A stretch of DNA of 64,000 bases, from the NCBI RefSeq assembly GCF_963576615.1, contig NC_088717.1, positions 13,336,108-13,400,107 of the forward strand, given 5' to 3'. Of this stretch, positions 1 to 10,979 are shown piece after piece. A program made the translations under genes and the position numbers. The stretch's first letter is position 1. Each line of letters opens with the position of its first letter. This DNA comes from Watersipora subatra. Its lineage: Eukaryota > Bryozoa > Gymnolaemata > Cheilostomatida > Watersiporidae. The notes below the pieces were generated by a model. It did not search any database. It was not told where the DNA came from and saw nothing but the letters and a program-made list of their open reading frames with translations.

Positions 1-191
1 GTCTCAATCTTGGGATATTGTAGGGCCCGAGTTAGTTCGAAGGTTGGTGTTTGGCTTGTGAATACAGTTGGCCCCAAACCTGGGTAACGATATTTACCCT
101 TGAGTTTTAGTCAAATTGGTTGACAATTTAGTAAATAATAATATATTTATTTCATTTACATTATCTCTTTGCGTGTTTGTTTCATTCATAG

Positions 192-264
192 GTCATTCTC
201 CTCCAAAAAGGATCTTACAAGCCATGCGAAGATTCATAGTAAAGTTAAATCTTACATTTGTGAG
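192..264 (+). CDS. Zinc-finger gene, exon a (internal)
   Basis: The acceptor is TTCATTCATAG and the donor is GAG|GTATTT. Reading from the second base, the exon gives SFSSKKDLTSHAKIH, the helix half of a C2H2 finger with both histidines. It then gives YICE, the first cysteine of the next finger. The exon enters in phase 2 and leaves in phase 0. Joined to the exon at 1661 it makes C-E-H-C, a perfect CX2C pair split by the intron. That reconstruction is the best evidence that both exons are real. The first finger's cysteines must lie upstream of the window. Confidence 0.75.
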
Positions 265-396
265 GTATTTCTTTGGATTTATCTATAAAACTTTATAGAC
301 CTTTGGCACAAAGTTTTGAGCTGATTCTTCTCCACACTAACATGAATTTTTTTATCAGACTAGTTAATTTTTTCTTCATTTGTGATATAACAACTC

Positions 397-930
397 TTTA
401 CTTACATCTCTCGTATACATTGTAAGTGGTAGGTCACCCTTTACCTACATCTCTCGTATACATCGTAAGTGGTAGGTCATCCTTTACCTACATTTCTCGT
501 ACACATTGTAAGTGGTAGGTCACCCTTTACCTACATCTCTCGTATACATCGTAAGTGGTAGGTCACCCTTTACCTACATCTCTCGTATACATTGTAAGTG
601 GTAGGTCACCCTTCACTTACATCTCTCGTATACATTGTAAGTGGTAGGTCACCCTTTATTTACATCTCTCACATACATTTGAAGTAGTAGGTCACCTTTT
701 ACTTACATCTCTCACATACATTTGAAGTGGTAGGTCACCCTTTACTTATATCTCTTACATACATTTGAAGTAGTACATCACCCTTTATTTACATCTCTCA
801 CATACATTTGAAGTAGTAGGTCACCTTTTACTTACATCTCTCACATACATTTGAAGTAGTAGGTCACCCTTTACTTATATCTCTCACATACATTTGAAGT
901 AGTAGGTCACCCTTTACCTACATCTCTAAC
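397..930. repeat. 43-bp minisatellite
   Basis: About 12 tandem copies of a 43-bp unit of the form TACATCTCTCGTATACATTG followed by TAAGTGGTAGGTCACCCTT. The first six copies (CGTATACAT type) differ from the later ones (CACATACATTTGAAGTAG type), so the array has two homogenised blocks. It lies in the zinc-finger intron 265-1660, about 130 bp after the donor. No gene is seen in the rest of this intron. Confidence 0.9.
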
Positions 931-1660
931 GCCTGTTAGTTCATACGACGATCACAAATTGCATTTTTGGAGAAGACTTTTTTGTTGGCTAGGTTGGCTT
1001 CATATAAAGTAGTATAGTCCTCCAAAGCATGTATTTTATGATTATGTTATATAATATCTTATTATATGAAATGTTATGTATATTGTAGTTCTTTCTGATT
1101 TCCTACTGGTAACTTGCAAGAGGTAATATATGCCATTGAGTGTAGCTCAAATGGTATCTATCAAAATATCATCTATTAAACTTTTTTTTTTCACAATGTA
1201 CGTAAATATCAAACTTCATGAAAGCTTAAAAAGCTGTTGAAGGTGTGTTTACCTTAGCTACTTATATTTTCTTCAATGGTTATCACAGTTTGAGCATGCT
1301 TTTAAACATGCAGACTTATTGTAAGTACACTCACGGAAATAGTAGTAGTATTACATGTTAAATGTATTTGACATATGACCAAAACCATATTGATTATATT
1401 ATCAGCAGCTATCTTTAAAGTTCCATCTGCGTGTGACATACAAGGATTATGAAAATATTAAATTCAACAACCATTTTACCAGAGACTGTGGTGTCTTTTC
1501 AAAAACCCTTCTGCATTTGAAGATTAAAAATACAGAAGGGTTTGTGAAACAGGTAAAACTGTGTAGGGCATGTAAAACTTCATACTGTCAAAGTTATGCA
1601 GTTCACCAGCCTTTGCACGGTCTGATCTCTAACAGTCCTGTTTTTATCCTAAAATTACAG

Positions 1661-1810
1661 CATTGCAGCAAAGCTTACTCTCAGGTACAGAGTCTCAAGA
1701 AACACTTGTCTACCCACAGTTCTCTTCCTCAGGTCTTCAAATGTCAGTTCTGTGTAAAGTCCTTCAACTCAACCGGAGCTGTGTATAAACACTGCAGGCT
1801 GCTTCACAAG
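1661..1810 (+). CDS. Zinc-finger gene, exon b
   Basis: The acceptor is AAAATTACAG and the donor is CACAAG|GTCTGG, with phase 0 at both ends (50 codons). It starts with HC, completing the CX2C pair begun in the previous exon, and continues to H-X3-H (HLSTH). A second complete finger follows, FKCQFCVKSFNS then GAVYKHCRLLH, with CX2C, 12 residues, and HX4H. The bases just upstream are also open, so translation alone does not fix the border. The finger geometry does. Confidence 0.8.
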
Positions 1811-1973
1811 GTCTGGTTTCCAGAAAATAATAATCTTGTATATTTACCAACTAACTTGAAGATAACTTGGTATTGTTTCTCTCTTCGTATGTGGTGCTGA
1901 CCTCAACTTTCTGCTTGAAGATTGACCATTGCTTGATATAAATATATATATTTATATATATATATTTCATATA

Positions 1974-2726
1974 CAGTCAAACATGGATAACTCAAACTTC
2001 ACGGGACCGAGTGAAAGTGTTCAAGTTATCGGAGCGTTCAAGTTATCAGAGCACTGTTACAAGTGCATGTATTTATCAGTAGATACATGTACATATACAA
2101 ACTATAATATAAATCAAAAGCATGAATGGCTTGTTTCAAATTAAATGCTTCTAACGTAAAGTTTGAAAAAAATTTTATCAGAAAGTATAGAGATTTTTCT
2201 ATCACTTGAGATTTGTTTGTTGTTTTATGCGATGTTACTGCCAGGACGTTTTCAGAATAAAATTGGCAATACTTGATTGCTGTTGAAATGCTCAAAAGAA
2301 GAACATCTTTTTCTTTTGCGCCTTTTAACCAAGATCAATTTTGCCGATTTTTCATGAAGTTTGTGCGAAAGTTACCTCGCTTTTCCTTGCCTTCGAAGAG
2401 CCATCGCTAAGCGGATGTTTGGTAAAAATCAAATGTTTCTTAACCTTTAGATAAGTCGTTGACAAAAATATTTTGTCACTCATTGTAATAATGGCGCCTA
2501 TGAAATACTAAAAGCTGAGGCTTATCTCTATTGCTTAGAATAAAGTGATATTCTAAAACGATAACAACCGACTCGGTAGCCGTTGGGCAAAAAGTTGTTC
2601 GAGTTAGCCAAGTTGAGGTCGAGTTATCTGAAGCAATTTATCATTGCGTGGGAACGGACCAAACAAAACTGTTCGAGTTAACCATGTGTTCAAGCTACCC
2701 GAGGGCGAGTTATCCATGTTTGACTG
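1974..2726. mobile_element. TA-flanked non-autonomous DNA transposon (pogo/mariner-like)
   Basis: The left end reads CAGTCAAACATGGATAACTC and the right end is its exact inverse. TA lies immediately outside both ends (1972-1973 and 2727-2728), matching the TA target duplication of Tc1/mariner/pogo elements. Inside each end are further copies of a GTTCGAGTTATC-like motif. The 753-bp interior has no convincing open frame, so the element is non-autonomous. It is flanked by AT dinucleotide repeats. Confidence 0.85.
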
Positions 2727-2761
2727 TATATATACTCATATAGATAATATATATGAGTGTG

Positions 2762-3233
2762 TGTATCTATATATTTTTTTTTCAAAGTATGTCCGTATGT
2801 TGGTACGCATTCCGGCTATATATCTTAAAATCTTGGAATAAAGATTCCGTACCAAAGAAGATTCAATCTCGGACTCTGCCATTCACCAGTCGGACATCTA
2901 CCCACTAGAACACAGAAACTGAATTGCTAGCTTGCCAATATAAGTCATTGTATGAGAGCAAATACCTAACGGCTTTGCGTGCGATGCGGGTCATTGCATA
3001 ACGTCATGAGAAGCTGTTCGCTCACATTTTTAAATGTACTGGCTAATAGCGTTTAAGCTAATAGCGAGCAACTCTCACCACTTCTCATTGTTTATAAAAC
3101 AAAACACTTTTCTCATGATATGTATAGTAGTTTGGAATTTAGAATGACAAATGTTGTTATAAATTAAATACAAATCAATTTTCTGTCCAAAGACTTTTCT
3201 ATTACCCGAGCAACGCAGGGTGGCACAGATAGT
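2762..3233 (+). mobile_element. Helitron-like non-autonomous element, degenerate copy
   Basis: It starts with TCTATATATTTT and continues AAAGTATGTCCGTATG. It contains a tRNA-like segment in antisense (about 2838-2915) and ends near ACCCGAGCAACGC. This layout parallels the clearer copy at 20931-21301. A TC start and a CTAG-type end suggest a Helitron, but I see no replication protein. The assignment rests on the shared layout of three copies in this window. Confidence 0.45.
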
Positions 3234-3470
3234 ATAATTATATATTTCATATATATATTCATATGTATAATATATATGAGCGTATCTATATAATTATATA
3301 TTTCATATATATGAGTATATAATTATGTATTTCATATATACATGAGTATATAATATATACTCATAAATATATATAAATATGTATTTCATGTGTATACGAG
3401 TATGAGTATATAATACATATGAGTGTATATACATGTATATAATATATATGTATAAACATATATATTATGT
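3225..3470. repeat. AT-rich degenerate repeat
   Basis: Repeated blocks such as TATAATTATATATTTCATAT and ATATGAGTATATAAT. This is low-complexity sequence with no gene content. Confidence 0.8.
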
Positions 3471-4699
3471 TTTGCAGAGGGGTAGTTTTGGGGATCGTGC
3501 TTCCTCTCAGGCGTTAAAATAATAACAAGTTTTCCACTAAATAACACCATGTGATTCATGTATATATTTGAAACTTTCGAGTAAATATTCAATCTACTGT
3601 GTCTACCTGCTTTAATTGATTATAATTTGGCTCATAAAGATTATATAAAGCTTGTAAAAACAAATTACTCGCGAGACTTCGTATAGAAATGCAATATCTC
3701 AAGGTATGCCAACTTAGCCTAACCCTAACAATGTCCTAACACTTCTAAGTTTATGAACATGGTGGCAACTCAGAATCGTTCTCTCAATCGAGTGATCAAA
3801 TGTTTTTGTCTGTCTTTCAATTTAAGTTTGTTATCTCTGTTATCGCTGATGTGGTTGCCATGTTGATGATGCTACTGTGGGACTATTATCCATGTTGATG
3901 TGCCACTATTATCCATCATTAATGTTCTTCGGCGCCACAAAAAGGGATTTGTATGAAATTTTATTCAGGCCCTACGCTAGTTATTGATTAAGCGCTCCAC
4001 TGAAGACCATGCTTCTTACTGGCTCAATAATAGCATGCCGTTTGCGCACATCCGTTTGTTTTCATCGTTCTTATATGGTTCTAAGTACATCTGTTGGTGT
4101 TACGAGGCCATTATTGTTTGAGGTTTAATAATGGGAAGCCATTTGTTTATGATTTCAGTGTTAGCTCTTAATTATCGGGCTGCTAATTTTAGAATCTTAC
4201 ACAGTTTTTGAACCATGAACACAAAGTTACAAACTCTGTTTGTTATGCCTTCTAATTTTTCACTATCACTAGTCATATTTTACAGTCATTATAGCAGGAT
4301 GGAATAATAATAGAGCATTATAAATGCAATAAATTACATCAATTGTTGGAAAGACTATCATTTGAGTTATTTCATTTATTACTATTATTATTTTCATTAT
4401 TATTATATTTACTATTTATTATTATTTTCATATATTACTCAACGAAAAATGATCAACAAGGTTTTTGAGAAAGCTGTTCGCTTTTTATGGAGACTTGAAG
4501 ATTATCATTGGCAAAAAATAAACTATTTAAATACATTTTCTTTATTTAATCACATTCAATGTACTAGTTCTCCAAATTAAAAAATAATTTGTCAGGCCTG
4601 AGGTAGCGCGTGTTCCTGCGTTCATCTAACTTATAGTACAAAGGTCACTATCTAATTTATATATAGTACTTTATTGGCAATAATTTCATTTCACAAATA

Positions 4700-5260
4700 G
4701 AAATGTTTTTCAAATTAGGCCATACAACAATAGTAAAACAAAAAAAAGGGAAAAAGGCAACAGTTAGCCATTAAAATGAATAAATAGTCTGACAAATAGT
4801 GTTTAAAATGCCTTTCTCTGCTAAGAGAACGGATATTTGGTGGAAGATTGTTAAAGCAGCTGGCAATGACATTTTCAAAATGATTGTTAGTAATTGTATG
4901 CAATTTGTTCATATCACGTAAGTTGAAATGAGTTAAGAACCTGTAATTGTCATGAAAAAAACGAGGACACAAACCATGAAAAATCTTGAAACATTGAATT
5001 GAAGTAAAATAAATATTTAGCATAGGCAGAGTAAGAAGACGCAGAGATTTGGAAAGATCACTTTATGACTGAGAAGCCTCATTCAGCATTATTTGTTACC
5101 TCGACTTGTGTTTGTTGCAGCAAATTTGTATCGTTGCATCATACCATTAATATGTAGTATATAATTATGTCGTCTTATAGTGTTTTTGATATTCAAAAAA
5201 TTGAAGCTGCTGTAATTAGTCATTCAACTAACTTGGAACGTATGCAAAGCAAGACTATCT
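4700..5260 (-). mobile_element. Non-LTR retrotransposon 3' tail (degenerate)
   Basis: The minus strand is open at 4715-5023 and encodes FKIFHGLCPRFFHD, FNLRDMNKLHTI, NNLPPNIRSLSRER and FKHYLSDYLF in order. This is the typical C-terminal pattern of jockey/CR1-type ORF2 proteins after the reverse transcriptase (KI-HGL-P, LR, LP-IR, FK-L--YLF). Coding similarity continues out of frame to about 5260. The catalytic part is absent, so the copy is dead and 5'-truncated. Confidence 0.65.
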
Positions 5261-5454
5261 GTCAATTATTATTTTTACTTTAGGGTGTATGCAAATTTTG
5301 ATTTTACCCCACATTTTAATAAATAATAATAACATCTCATGAAGAACAGGCATATTTTCAAACAAGTCAAAAGCTTTGGGTTGTCTGCATGTAGGATTGC
5401 TATTATCATATGACAACAGATGATATATTTAAGAGTGAAATGCATGGAATAAAC

Positions 5455-5690
5455 TAAATGCAACAGTGGAAAATAGATACAGCAGTGGAAACTAGATACA
5501 ACAGTGTAAACTAGATACAACAGTAGAAACTAGATACAATAGTGGAGACTAGATGCAACAGTGGAAACTACATACAACTGTGGAAACTAGATACAACAGT
5601 GGAAACTAGATACAACAGTATAAACTAGATACAACAGTGGAAACTAGATACAACAGTATAAACTAGATACAACAGTGGAAACTAGATTGA
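5455..5690. repeat. ~20-bp minisatellite
   Basis: About a dozen tandem copies of ACAACAGTGGAAACTAGAT with small variants (AGTATAAACT, AATAGTGGAG). The array abuts the dispersed repeat copy that starts near 5695. Confidence 0.9.
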
Positions 5691-5694
5691 TAAT

Positions 5695-6730
5695 TCTTAA
5701 CAATATCTTGAGTGGTATTTTATCAAATGTTGTCCCACGAACAAACGAATGGAGCGAATGTTTGAGAGTTTTTATGATAAATGCATGTGCACACAACTTA
5801 CGAAAATTATTCATCAACAACGTCGAAATCTCATCAACAAACTTAACCATTTTTTGTAGATTCGTTTAAGTATAATAACGATACAAAACACATACAAACC
5901 TATTTAAATATGTTACCAAGTCTTTGAAAGGTTACCGCCAAATCTTAAAACTTACCCATCTGGACGGATTATACACAAATAGACAGATTTATTTGGCCGA
6001 AAATCGTTATTAAAACTTGCTAAGCCTTACTTTTATCAAAGTTAAGACCGAAAATTGAAACGCCAAGCGACAGAGAATAGAACCATAGAGAATAGAAAAA
6101 TAACCTGCATATTTCACCAGTCTATAGCATTGTCGAATTGGCAACGGTTTCTGTAATTAATGTAGAAATACAGAAATCGTTTCTTTTTTGCCGATTTCAA
6201 AGTAACTGACATTTTGGAAACTTTTGAGTACTTTGGTATTTTAACTGATGTCCAAAGCAGTGAAAGTAAAGGAAACGACGATGATATTTTTTTCTAACGA
6301 TTCCAATGAGGTTATTACAATATTTAATTATAAGTTTAGATATTCTTTTTGATACTTCTTGATATTGTTAGCTATGACGTTTTGAAATGTAAACAAAATT
6401 GTGCATTGGTTTTCTATTATTACTGTATTACTATATTAATAATATTGGTTATTTTAATAATATCAGTGCATTTTACTTCAAATATTGGCCAATATTGCAT
6501 TTCTCCTATTGCAGGGGGACAGATATAAACATATAATATTTTCCTTTTATTATTGCTGTTTGTTGTATATAATAACACCCACACCCAGTACATTACAGCT
6601 ACCATTGCAGTTATCCTCTTGCACTGCAGTGCCATTTGACTGCTAATATTGCATTTCTCAACCATCAGTACCCTTTCTTTTTTCCAATATCACTTCGGTC
6701 GTGGGCTGTATGATAGTGGAATTTCTAGTG
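5695..6730. repeat. Dispersed repeat, copy A
   Basis: Long stretches match 50716-52455 in the same orientation. Shared landmarks are AAATGCATGTGCACACAACT, TATGACGTTTTGAAATGTAA, AATATCAGTGCATTTTACTT and TCGTGGGCTGTATGA. The class is unknown: I see no terminal inverted repeats and no coding domain. The open frames in it look accidental. Confidence 0.75.
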
Positions 6731-7488
6731 GTATAAATATTTTCAATCGAACAAGTCTCGCTTTGCAAGAAAACTCCAGTTTTTTTCCAAATCTTTACGT
6801 TATCGTTCTTTTTACTGATTTTCATAATTGTTCTAATTTTTGGTGTGACAAACTTAGGATAAGTGATTCCGTGTGAAATGGCATTCAGGTCAAGCCATTT
6901 AACTCTCTGGCTTCTCCAAGCCAAACCTATGACTCCGGTTGAATGTACGCTCTAGGTGTCTGTAGAGAGCTTGACCAATAAATAATATCCTGCTCTTTAT
7001 CAGTTCTTACTCTTTCAATCATCTTCCTGTCGGACAATCTCACACAATAGTTCACAATACATCTGACTAACAGGGTATTTAGGTTATTGTCTTAACGAGC
7101 AGCAACAAGGAATATGTATAAATCTATAGCACCACCTTTTATGAAAGCTTCTACATCTTCAGTGTTTAAACTTTGCTGTGTACATTCATATCAAGGCGTT
7201 TCAAACCTATAGGGATTGATTACATTTTGTCATGACTTAAAAGATATGATATTAGTTCAAGCCAGTCAGCTTTTATGTTCAGTCAAGTAGCAAAACTTCA
7301 ATGTTTTCTAATCGCTTATCGCAGTTCACATACTGAAACGAGTTTTATCTTTTTCACAACAGTCTTTGTTGCAAATTTGGTTTCCTTATCTGTAGACCTA
7401 AGATATTTTTATGACAAGTTTTACAGAAACAGCAAACTCATTAGGAACTCATGTGGCCTGAAACTAATTTCCTATTGTTTCATTTCAG

Positions 7489-7674
7489 GATAGATTGACA
7501 GCCTATTGCTCTCTCTGCTGCCTTAGTTTTGTTTCTGAAGCTGACCTAAACCGACATAACCATTACAAGCATATAGCCATGTACAATGGCCGAGCTGAAG
7601 AGAAATCTTTTCTCTCGTCCACCACAGAGGTCACGGAAAATATTGTTTACCGTGAGACAGCTGATGAAAGCGAG
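7489..7674 (+). CDS. Zinc-finger gene, exon c
   Basis: The acceptor is TTCATTTCAG and the donor is GCGAG|GTAAGT, phase 0 at both ends, 62 codons. It encodes one C2H2 finger, YCSLCCLSF then LNRHNHYKH (CX2C, 12 residues, HX4H). An acidic/Ser-Thr linker ending ETADESE follows. The acceptor has a good pyrimidine tract and the donor is a perfect consensus. Confidence 0.8.
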
Positions 7675-7744
7675 GTAAGTCAAACTGTTCTCTTTGTCCA
7701 ATATCAACTGTTGTCACCGTGTAGGACAGGTCAAAAGCATATAC

Positions 7745-8310
7745 GGGTGAAACTCAGTACTTGAACGGTTCAGAACTCAAACAATTCAGAACTCAAATGA
7801 GACATTCATAAATATTGTGTCTTTTAATTTGTACAGATATTCAGAATTCAAACAGCAAAGCGTGCATCAATATGGCTGCATCAGTCTGAGTCCGTCTGTG
7901 AGTGAGGATAGAGTTACGCTTTGTGTGTTATACAAAAACTTTATGATACAGTTTTATTACGGATTTTTGTTCATCACGGTCCCAAGAAAGTCAATAGTGG
8001 TGAAAACACAATTAGGAAGTCTTAGTATCACGATTTACTTGGAAAAGATGATAGTAGCAAGGTTTAAAAATGCCATGCATCTCTTATGTTTATGACATGC
8101 TGTTATTAATTTTATGTTCTAAATATTGTATTAATTTATTTTTCTCTAAAAATATACACATTATATTATGTCAAGGTACGCATTAATAGTTATCGCTCTT
8201 TTCTTGTAAAGGAAATTAATTCGGTAGGTATTTGAACAATTTGATTTTCGAACAAGTCTTGAACAAATCATGTTCGAGAATCAAGGAATTAATATATTGA
8301 ACTTGCTATA
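7745..8310. mobile_element. Possible degenerate DNA transposon
   Basis: The left side carries CTTGAACGGTTCAGAACTCA-type motifs. The right side carries inverse-looking motifs (TTGAACAATTTGATTTTCG, then CATGTTCGAGAATCAAG). The pattern resembles the motif-rich ends of the two TA-flanked elements in this window, but I could not define exact ends or a target duplication. Confidence 0.3.
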
Positions 8311-8529
8311 TTACTATAATGTTATTTAATAACACTAGAGTAATATAGTCATTATCCTAAGGGATCACAAGTCACTCATGGGCCTCCTATTCGTTCCTAG
8401 TCACGCATGTGAGCTCATTAACATGTCATTCTCATTCCTTTAGGATGTAGCTCTTTGGTTTTTAGAGTGGAGATCAACACTCTCTTCGTTTGTCATTGCA
8501 TTACCACATGGGTTATTATTAATAATTAA

Positions 8530-8832
8530 AGCCATGGCAGCATTGTTGGCAGCATCCTTGGCATCCTCCACGCTCTGATCGTGGTGCAGGAGAGTTTCAT
8601 ACAATAAGATATATGGTCAATTATTATGATTATTGTCTTATTTTGACCTGTAGAAAAATCATCTTGCATCAATACACTGTATTATAGAATAATATTAACA
8701 TTCAGAAGACTTTTATTATGTTTGTAATCTTTTGTGTTTCTTTCCTGCTTAAATTGTTGTTTCAAAAACTGATTGAGTTTTTTTTACTTGTCATCATCAT
8801 CAAACAGTTCCTTTTGGTCAAACTTTTGTCTT
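8530..8832 (+). repeat. Dispersed repeat, left arm of a large inverted pair
   Basis: About 300 bp matches the reverse complement of 10980-11285. Shared landmarks include CTGATCGTGGTGCAG, TATTTTGACCTGTAGAAAAA, TGTAATCTTTTGTGTTTC and CAAAAACTGATTGAGTTTTT. Divergence is moderate. The class is unknown, and the weak open frame in the copies has no recognised domain. Confidence 0.8.
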
Positions 8833-8839
8833 TCAATCA

Positions 8840-9080
8840 GGGCTTTAGCTGCGTATCAGCAATCTCTACTGTCCTCTATTCTGTGTGATGGTTTTAGCTG
8901 TGGCGATGTCTATATCTAGTTTCTTAATGTCTCGCTTGATGTTTTGCTCCCATGTGATCGTACTGGCTTCTCGTGACATTTTCATCGGTCGATCATACTC
9001 GCTCATCGCTTGTTATACTGGTGTTTCCTCAGGTGAGCATGTGGTGTGGCCATACAGAAATAGTGTTCTCCAACTGATTT
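8840..9080 (-). mobile_element. Possible non-LTR retrotransposon tail, strongly decayed
   Basis: Read on the minus strand in broken frames it gives LYGHTTCSPEE, then WEQNIKRDIKKLDID, then a decayed R-Q-RLLIRS. This recalls the end of many non-LTR ORF2 proteins (GH-R, then KRDLK-L-ID, then ADR-WR-LI). It has stops and frameshifts and cannot be functional. Confidence 0.4.
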
Positions 9081-9124
9081 CTTTGCTCCATTGTCTCTGT
9101 TTGGTCTTACTGTGAAGATTTGTC

Positions 9125-9270
9125 TTTTCATGATTTTTTAAAAGGCTGTTCTTTACTGTCAAAATTTTTATTTTTTTTTCTTTTATTCTAACCATATATA
9201 TTTTCTCTATTCATCACTTCTACCGCTCTAAAGTTGCTAGCTATATGTTCTACCTTCTCCTAAACATTTC
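9125..9270. repeat. Dispersed repeat, inverted copy at 15055-15180
   Basis: The sequence around TTTTATTCTAACCATATATA and the following CATCACTTCTAC...GCTAGCTAT pattern matches the reverse complement of 15055-15180, which has AATTGAGAAAATATACGGTT. It is a short interspersed repeat of unknown class. Confidence 0.6.
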
Positions 9271-9488
9271 TAGATCAAGATGATAACCAAATTTTAAGAT
9301 TTTAAGAGCTGAGTTGATTTGTAAGAGCTCTGTGGTCTTATCTAGCCAACTTACCGTTAGTTATTATTATTACAGGTAGTCCTATTTAGTCACCTTTCGT
9401 ATTATCTTTTTTCACTTCGACCATCGCTAATCCAAATAAATTTAAACATCAACTGTTTGAGGAATTTACAGCTATTTTGTTCTTACAG

Positions 9489-9768
9489 TCCTCCGCGAGC
9501 TACCAGTGCCTGTGTGGTGAGACTTTTGCTGATGTGAACAAAATTACGCTGCACATGCAGAAGCACCCTGGGGGAAGGAGTCCTGATGAGCAAAAGCACC
9601 CTGGAGAGAGAAGCCCTGATGCGGAAACATTAAGTTGTAGCCCAATAGCTGTGGATGCCTCTCTCATTTCACCAGAAGGCAATTTGATTGAGCAGATAGT
9701 GGCAACCACGAGTGCTCATGCAGATCTACAGTGTATCAAGGAGGGGGCAGTTCGTCATGTCGAGGCAG
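9489..9768 (+). CDS. Zinc-finger gene, exon d with CX1C finger
   Basis: The acceptor is TTGTTCTTACAG and the donor is GAGGCAG|GTGTGA. It enters in phase 0 and leaves in phase 1. It encodes YQCLCGETFADVNKI then TLHMQKH, a finger with only one residue between the cysteines (CX1C instead of CX2C), 12 residues, then HX3H. A tandem duplication of 11 residues follows: QKHPGGRSPDE is repeated as QKHPGERSPDA (33 bp). The rest is a Ser/Ile/Glu-rich linker. The short cysteine spacing may weaken zinc binding or mark an atypical finger. Confidence 0.75.
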
Positions 9769-9940
9769 GTGTGATGTTCTATTGTTGCCGATATTAGAAA
9801 CAGATAGTATGATATTTTCTTAGTGTATTTCTGTGAGACGTCTTGGAACGAGAGTCTCCATGCTTTGTAATTTATTTCTTTAAAGATCTTAGAGACCTTT
9901 CAGGACTCTAAGACCTTTAAGGAACAAGTCTGCTAAAGGT

Positions 9941-9973
9941 AACATAATCGTAAAGGTCTTAGACGATTATGTT
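9941..9973. repeat. Hairpin-forming repeat, copy 1
   Basis: The arms AACATAATCGT and ACGATTATGTT are perfect inverses over 11 bp around an 11-base loop containing AAGGTCTTAG. The same hairpin with about 25 bp of similar left flank (AAGGAACAAGTCT-GTAAAGGT) recurs at 10211-10243. Confidence 0.85.
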
Positions 9974-10210
9974 AATAATTATGTTTTGGTCACATTTTAG
10001 TCGTTTTGGAAAGGGAATCCAAACTAGGGCGGTCTCGTGTCGCTGCGATTTTCTGTTCGTTTTTGAACTTTTAAGAGCTTTTAATCACATTCTCACATAT
10101 TTGGCACCTACTACACAACAGAGTAAGACATGGCGAATCTTTTGATACCAAATAACTGCAATGTGAATTTTGTTGCAAGTCAACCTTTAAGGAACAAGTC
10201 TTGTAAAGGT

Positions 10211-10243
10211 AACATAATCGTCAAGGTCTTAGACGATTATGTT
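10211..10243. repeat. Hairpin-forming repeat, copy 2
   Basis: Second copy of the 11-bp-arm hairpin seen at 9941-9973, differing by one base in the loop. Both copies lie in the intron between the last two zinc-finger exons. Confidence 0.85.
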
Positions 10244-10484
10244 AATAAAGCTACTGCGAAAAATCAATCTAGCTGTTTTTGTTCGGCAGCAAAAGACTGT
10301 CATGCGTGTATTTTTCACATTATTTTTTTCAGTCGTGAACTATATATACCCCATTTGCAGGTACTGAGCATGCCAGGATTTGTATTGCAAGTCATGGTTG
10401 TAATCTACTCTCTTCACAAACCATACTCTACACCTTTTAGGAACACCCTCTATAGAGTTCATAACTTTCTGTTTCTATTCACAG

Positions 10485-10627
10485 ACTCCATTACCAGCAC
10501 CGCTGTCGCAGTCCCTGGATTGCTTTATGATTCACGCACAACTAGCCAGTCAAGGACCCAAGTCTTTCAACTCTCTACCACCGCTACAGGCTTGACTGAA
10601 ATACAGCAGCTGTTCCACGAAACATGA
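10485..10627 (+). CDS. Zinc-finger gene, putative terminal exon
   Basis: The acceptor is TTCTATTCACAG. Entering in phase 1 from the donor at 9768, it reads DSITSTAVAVPG and ends FHET followed by TGA at 10625-10627, a Ser/Thr-rich tail of 46 residues with no domain. The same exon read in phase 0 gives another plausible tail (TPLPAPLSQSLDCF, ending PPLQA-stop), but the upstream phase does not support it. I see no clear AATAAA in the following 250 bp. Border and frame are therefore less certain than for the other exons. Confidence 0.4.
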
Positions 10628-10979
10628 AAGCACTGCGCAGCAGCTGTCGTAGCCTTGCAACCTTACGTTCCCATTTGCACCTTTCAATCGTTGTGTTGGG
10701 CTGGAGGACATTTGATGATGTAAATTACTGTTTGTTCTGCGTATTTGAGCTGCTCAATCTCATTATAATAATTTACACTTGTCTGCACGTTGATGTAGTA
10801 TGTATGCTCTGATAGCGGTTGAGTTGTCTAACATTCGTTCAATATTTCAGTATTTTATTTAATATTTCATTTTTATAAACAGTTATTAATGGTTATAACA
10901 TAGATACAACTCGAAGTACTGCATTTGGCGAAACAGAAATAGTACATATTCTCAACTCTCATATCCTTAGTACATATCT

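Larger units (their letters stand above)
192..10627 (+). other. Gene span: C2H2 zinc-finger protein (5' incomplete)
   Basis: Five exons (192-264, 1661-1810, 7489-7674, 9489-9768, 10485-10627) join with compatible phases (in at 2, then 0, 0, 0, 1) and encode at least five C2H2 zinc fingers followed by a Ser/Thr-rich tail. The first exon enters with two bases of a codon missing, so the gene starts upstream of the window. C2H2 proteins usually bind nucleic acid in the nucleus, and here that role is inferred from the fold only. Fingers are single and widely spaced, without the TGEKP linkers of KRAB-type arrays, so a specific vertebrate orthologue is not assigned. Introns hold a DNA transposon, retrotransposon tails and minisatellites. 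Confidence 0.75.

Noticed and set aside
10362..10396. Micro-exon between the last two zinc-finger exons (GTEHARICIASH)
   Set aside because: Phase fits on both sides, but the donor G|GTTGTA is weak and nothing else supports it.
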